A DNA stretch of 64,000 nucleotides from Mucilaginibacter sp. PAMB04168. GTDB lineage: Bacteria; Bacteroidota; Bacteroidia; Sphingobacteriales; Sphingobacteriaceae. A program made the translations under genes and the position numbers. The notes under the pieces are model-generated. The model ran no database searches. It had not been told where the DNA came from and saw nothing but the letters and a program-made list of their open reading frames with translations. The stretch covers positions 3,968,001 through 4,032,000 of the forward strand of contig NZ_CP155079.2 of NCBI RefSeq assembly GCF_039634365.2, read 5' to 3'. This document shows, piece after piece, positions 62,464-64,000 of the stretch (its first letter is position 1; each line of letters starts with the position of its first letter).

Positions 62464-63913
62464 AAAGAAAAATAAGCTCTTGCAATCATCGCTGGTTAAA
62501 AACAGCGCTTGGGGAATTATTGCCAATATTTTACAAATTGTATTTGTATGCCTTTTTTTCGCCATAGTAGCACGCAAGTACCATCCTGATGAGTTTGCCC
62601 GGTTTTTAATATCGAATACGGTATATCAAATCGTAGCAGCATTTTCATCGATGGGTTTGGGTCAGTGGTTTATTAGGCAGTATGTATTGGAGGATGATAA
62701 GCTATCATTTACCAGTAAGTTTTTGAAAATGCAGGCAGGCCTCGGCCTGCTGTTTATGGTGGTAAACATACTGCTTGCACTGGTTATATATCCTGATGCG
62801 CAGATTCGCATCTTATGCTTTATACTGGGTACCAACATCATTTTTGACAATTTTATTAATGCAATAAAAACCTTGAACATAGCAGAGGGTGAGCAAAAGA
62901 AGACGGCAGTCATCTTAGCGGCCGACGGCTTTTTAAAATTACTGGTAGGCTGCCTTCTGTTCATTTATCCTCTAAGCACCGTGGTGTTATCGGTATTGAT
63001 GATTGTGGTACGTCTGTTAACGGTAAGCTTGTTCATTAAAGTAGGCTCATCAAACAGCATTAGTTTAAAACTGCTTTGGCAGGCGCAAATCGTATGGGAG
63101 GATGTGAAACAGCTGGTTGTTAAAAACTGGCAGTTTATGGTGATAGGCAGTATCTCTATTATTTACTGGAAAATTGGTAACATCATCATCTCCAAACAAC
63201 TAAGCCTCGCCAATGTGGCCGATTATGAAATTGCTTTTCGCATTTTCTCTGTACTACAGATTGTACCGGTAGTAGCGGCATCAACGGTTTATCCGCAATT
63301 TATTAAATATTACAACGAAGGCAGGCAGGCAGATCTAAAGGGCTTCTTTCATAAGGTTTTTATGTTGTATACTGCTTTTGCGGTCCTATCGTATGCCTTC
63401 ATCTACGCATTTTCTGGGCTCATTGTGCCTTTAGCGTTTGGTAATAATTATCCGGGTGCGGCACTTTGTATGCAGCAAATGTTTTTAACCTTTCTGCTGT
63501 TGCCTACGGTTATTTTACAAGCCAACATTATTGTAGCCATCGGGCTCGAGAAATTGGATATGTGGTTTAATCTGCTAAGCTTAGTTATTAATGTGATTGG
63601 CTGCTTAATTGGTTTACACTTTTACAAGGAGCTTTACATAGTGAACTACTCCATATTCATATCTTTCTTTGCATTTCATGTGCTGCAAGATGTATCGCTT
63701 ATACGCCGTAAAATAATGACCGTGAGCCATTGCCTGCTATTTTACGTCATTTTATTAGGAACCATTGTAAGCTGCTGGTATTTCAGCTCTATAATGAACC
63801 CTTACTTGTTTTTTGTATGTTTTGCTGCAATTTTAACGCTTGTATTTATGTTATACGCCTTTGGGCAAAAACGATTAAATGCAGGCGGGCTAATTAATGA
63901 AATTAAACTGTAA
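62444..63913 (+). CDS. Oligosaccharide flippase (Wzx/MATE-like)
   Basis: 489 residues, about fourteen membrane spans, polysaccharide-biosynthesis (MOP superfamily) flippase: KNSAWGIIANILQIVFVCLFFAIVAR start, GLGQWFIRQYV and later PQFIKYYNEGR plus IVPLAFGNNYPGAA. Carries lipid-linked repeat units across the inner membrane. Overlaps the polymerase gene by 20 bp; the glycosyltransferase gene starts 6 bp after its stop. Confidence 0.92.
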   Translation: MLTAQPEKKNKLLQSSLVKNSAWGIIANILQIVFVCLFFAIVARKYHPDEFARFLISNTVYQIVAAFSSMGLGQWFIRQYVLEDDKLSFTSKFLKMQAGLGLLFMVVNILLALVIYPDAQIRILCFILGTNIIFDNFINAIKTLNIAEGEQKKTAVILAADGFLKLLVGCLLFIYPLSTVVLSVLMIVVRLLTVSLFIKVGSSNSISLKLLWQAQIVWEDVKQLVVKNWQFMVIGSISIIYWKIGNIIISKQLSLANVADYEIAFRIFSVLQIVPVVAASTVYPQFIKYYNEGRQADLKGFFHKVFMLYTAFAVLSYAFIYAFSGLIVPLAFGNNYPGAALCMQQMFLTFLLLPTVILQANIIVAIGLEKLDMWFNLLSLVINVIGCLIGLHFYKELYIVNYSIFISFFAFHVLQDVSLIRRKIMTVSHCLLFYVILLGTIVSCWYFSSIMNPYLFFVCFAAILTLVFMLYAFGQKRLNAGGLINEIKL

Positions 63914-63919
63914 GCCAAC

Positions 63920-64000
63920 ATGCCTACCCTATCTGTAATTGTACCGGTTTATAATAAAGAGCAATACATTGCCGCTTGCATTCAATCCATCTTGGATCAA
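63920..64000 (+). CDS. Family 2 glycosyltransferase (first 27 codons)
   Basis: The ATG at 63920 opens a frame that runs off the right edge: MPTLSVIVPVYNKEQY followed by an IAACIQSILDQ helix, the classic N-terminus of a GT2 (GT-A fold) glycosyltransferase with its nucleotide-binding VPVYN strand. Continues the exopolysaccharide operon. Confidence 0.9.
   Translation, partial: MPTLSVIVPVYNKEQYIAACIQSILDQ

Noticed and set aside
1..64000. tRNA, rRNA or CRISPR array
   Set aside because: No cloverleaf-like T-arm sequence in intergenic regions, no rRNA core sequences and no regularly spaced repeats were found by eye.

Overview
The window looks like chromosomal DNA of a Bacteroidota bacterium, most likely Sphingobacteriaceae (Mucilaginibacter/Pedobacter type). 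The evidence is a SusC/SusD pair, Bacteroidota-restricted families (DUF5606, DUF3667, Porin_10-like, OMP_b-brl_3 outer membrane proteins), few Shine-Dalgarno sequences, and several promoters of the form TTG-N19..21-TAnnTTTG. No rRNA, tRNA, CRISPR array, prophage or complete insertion sequence was recognised.

Layout. 1-4127: cell-shape operon mreC(partial)-mreD-mrdA(PBP2)-rodA with overlapping genes. 4258-9842: YdeI-like and CWC zinc proteins, the class Ia ribonucleotide reductase pair nrdB-nrdA (strikingly like the eukaryotic enzyme), and msrB. 9976-20106: a TonB-dependent-type outer membrane protein, an ECF sigma/anti-sigma pair facing a small membrane protein across two mirror-image promoters, sucD, a dicarboxylate symporter and leuS. 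20465-34521: a second OMP_b-brl_3 protein, a membrane-embedded MutS-family ATPase, rlmH, a zinc-type CDF exporter, DUF5606, cyclophilin, a secreted amidotransferase-like protein, a porin, purine nucleoside phosphorylase overlapping lpxK, and two tandem secreted paralogues. 34687-43117: a PL11 rhamnogalacturonan lyase, several small proteins, pruA, a KgtP-like transporter and hypothetical genes.

43188-54712 is the most interesting part. It is a minus-strand polysaccharide utilisation locus (susC-susD-heptahaem cytochrome c-GH30-GH30). Diverging from it is a gene for a membrane receptor (signal peptide, 7TMR-DISM extracellular and 7TM domains, coiled coil) whose C-terminus is the zinc-ribbon/HTH part of an IS1595-type transposase without its DDE nuclease. 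The shared 605-bp intergenic region carries five copies of an ATACGYTWWA motif. My inference is a one-component membrane-tethered transcription regulator built from a domesticated transposase DNA-binding domain, with its operators, controlling a GH30 glycan locus (possibly beta-1,6-glucan).

54768-64000: a secreted beta-helix protein faces an exopolysaccharide operon (WcaJ-type priming transferase, Wza-like exporter lipoprotein, Wzc-type BY-kinase, O-antigen ligase/polymerase, Wzx-type flippase, and the first 27 codons of a family 2 glycosyltransferase), which continues past the window.
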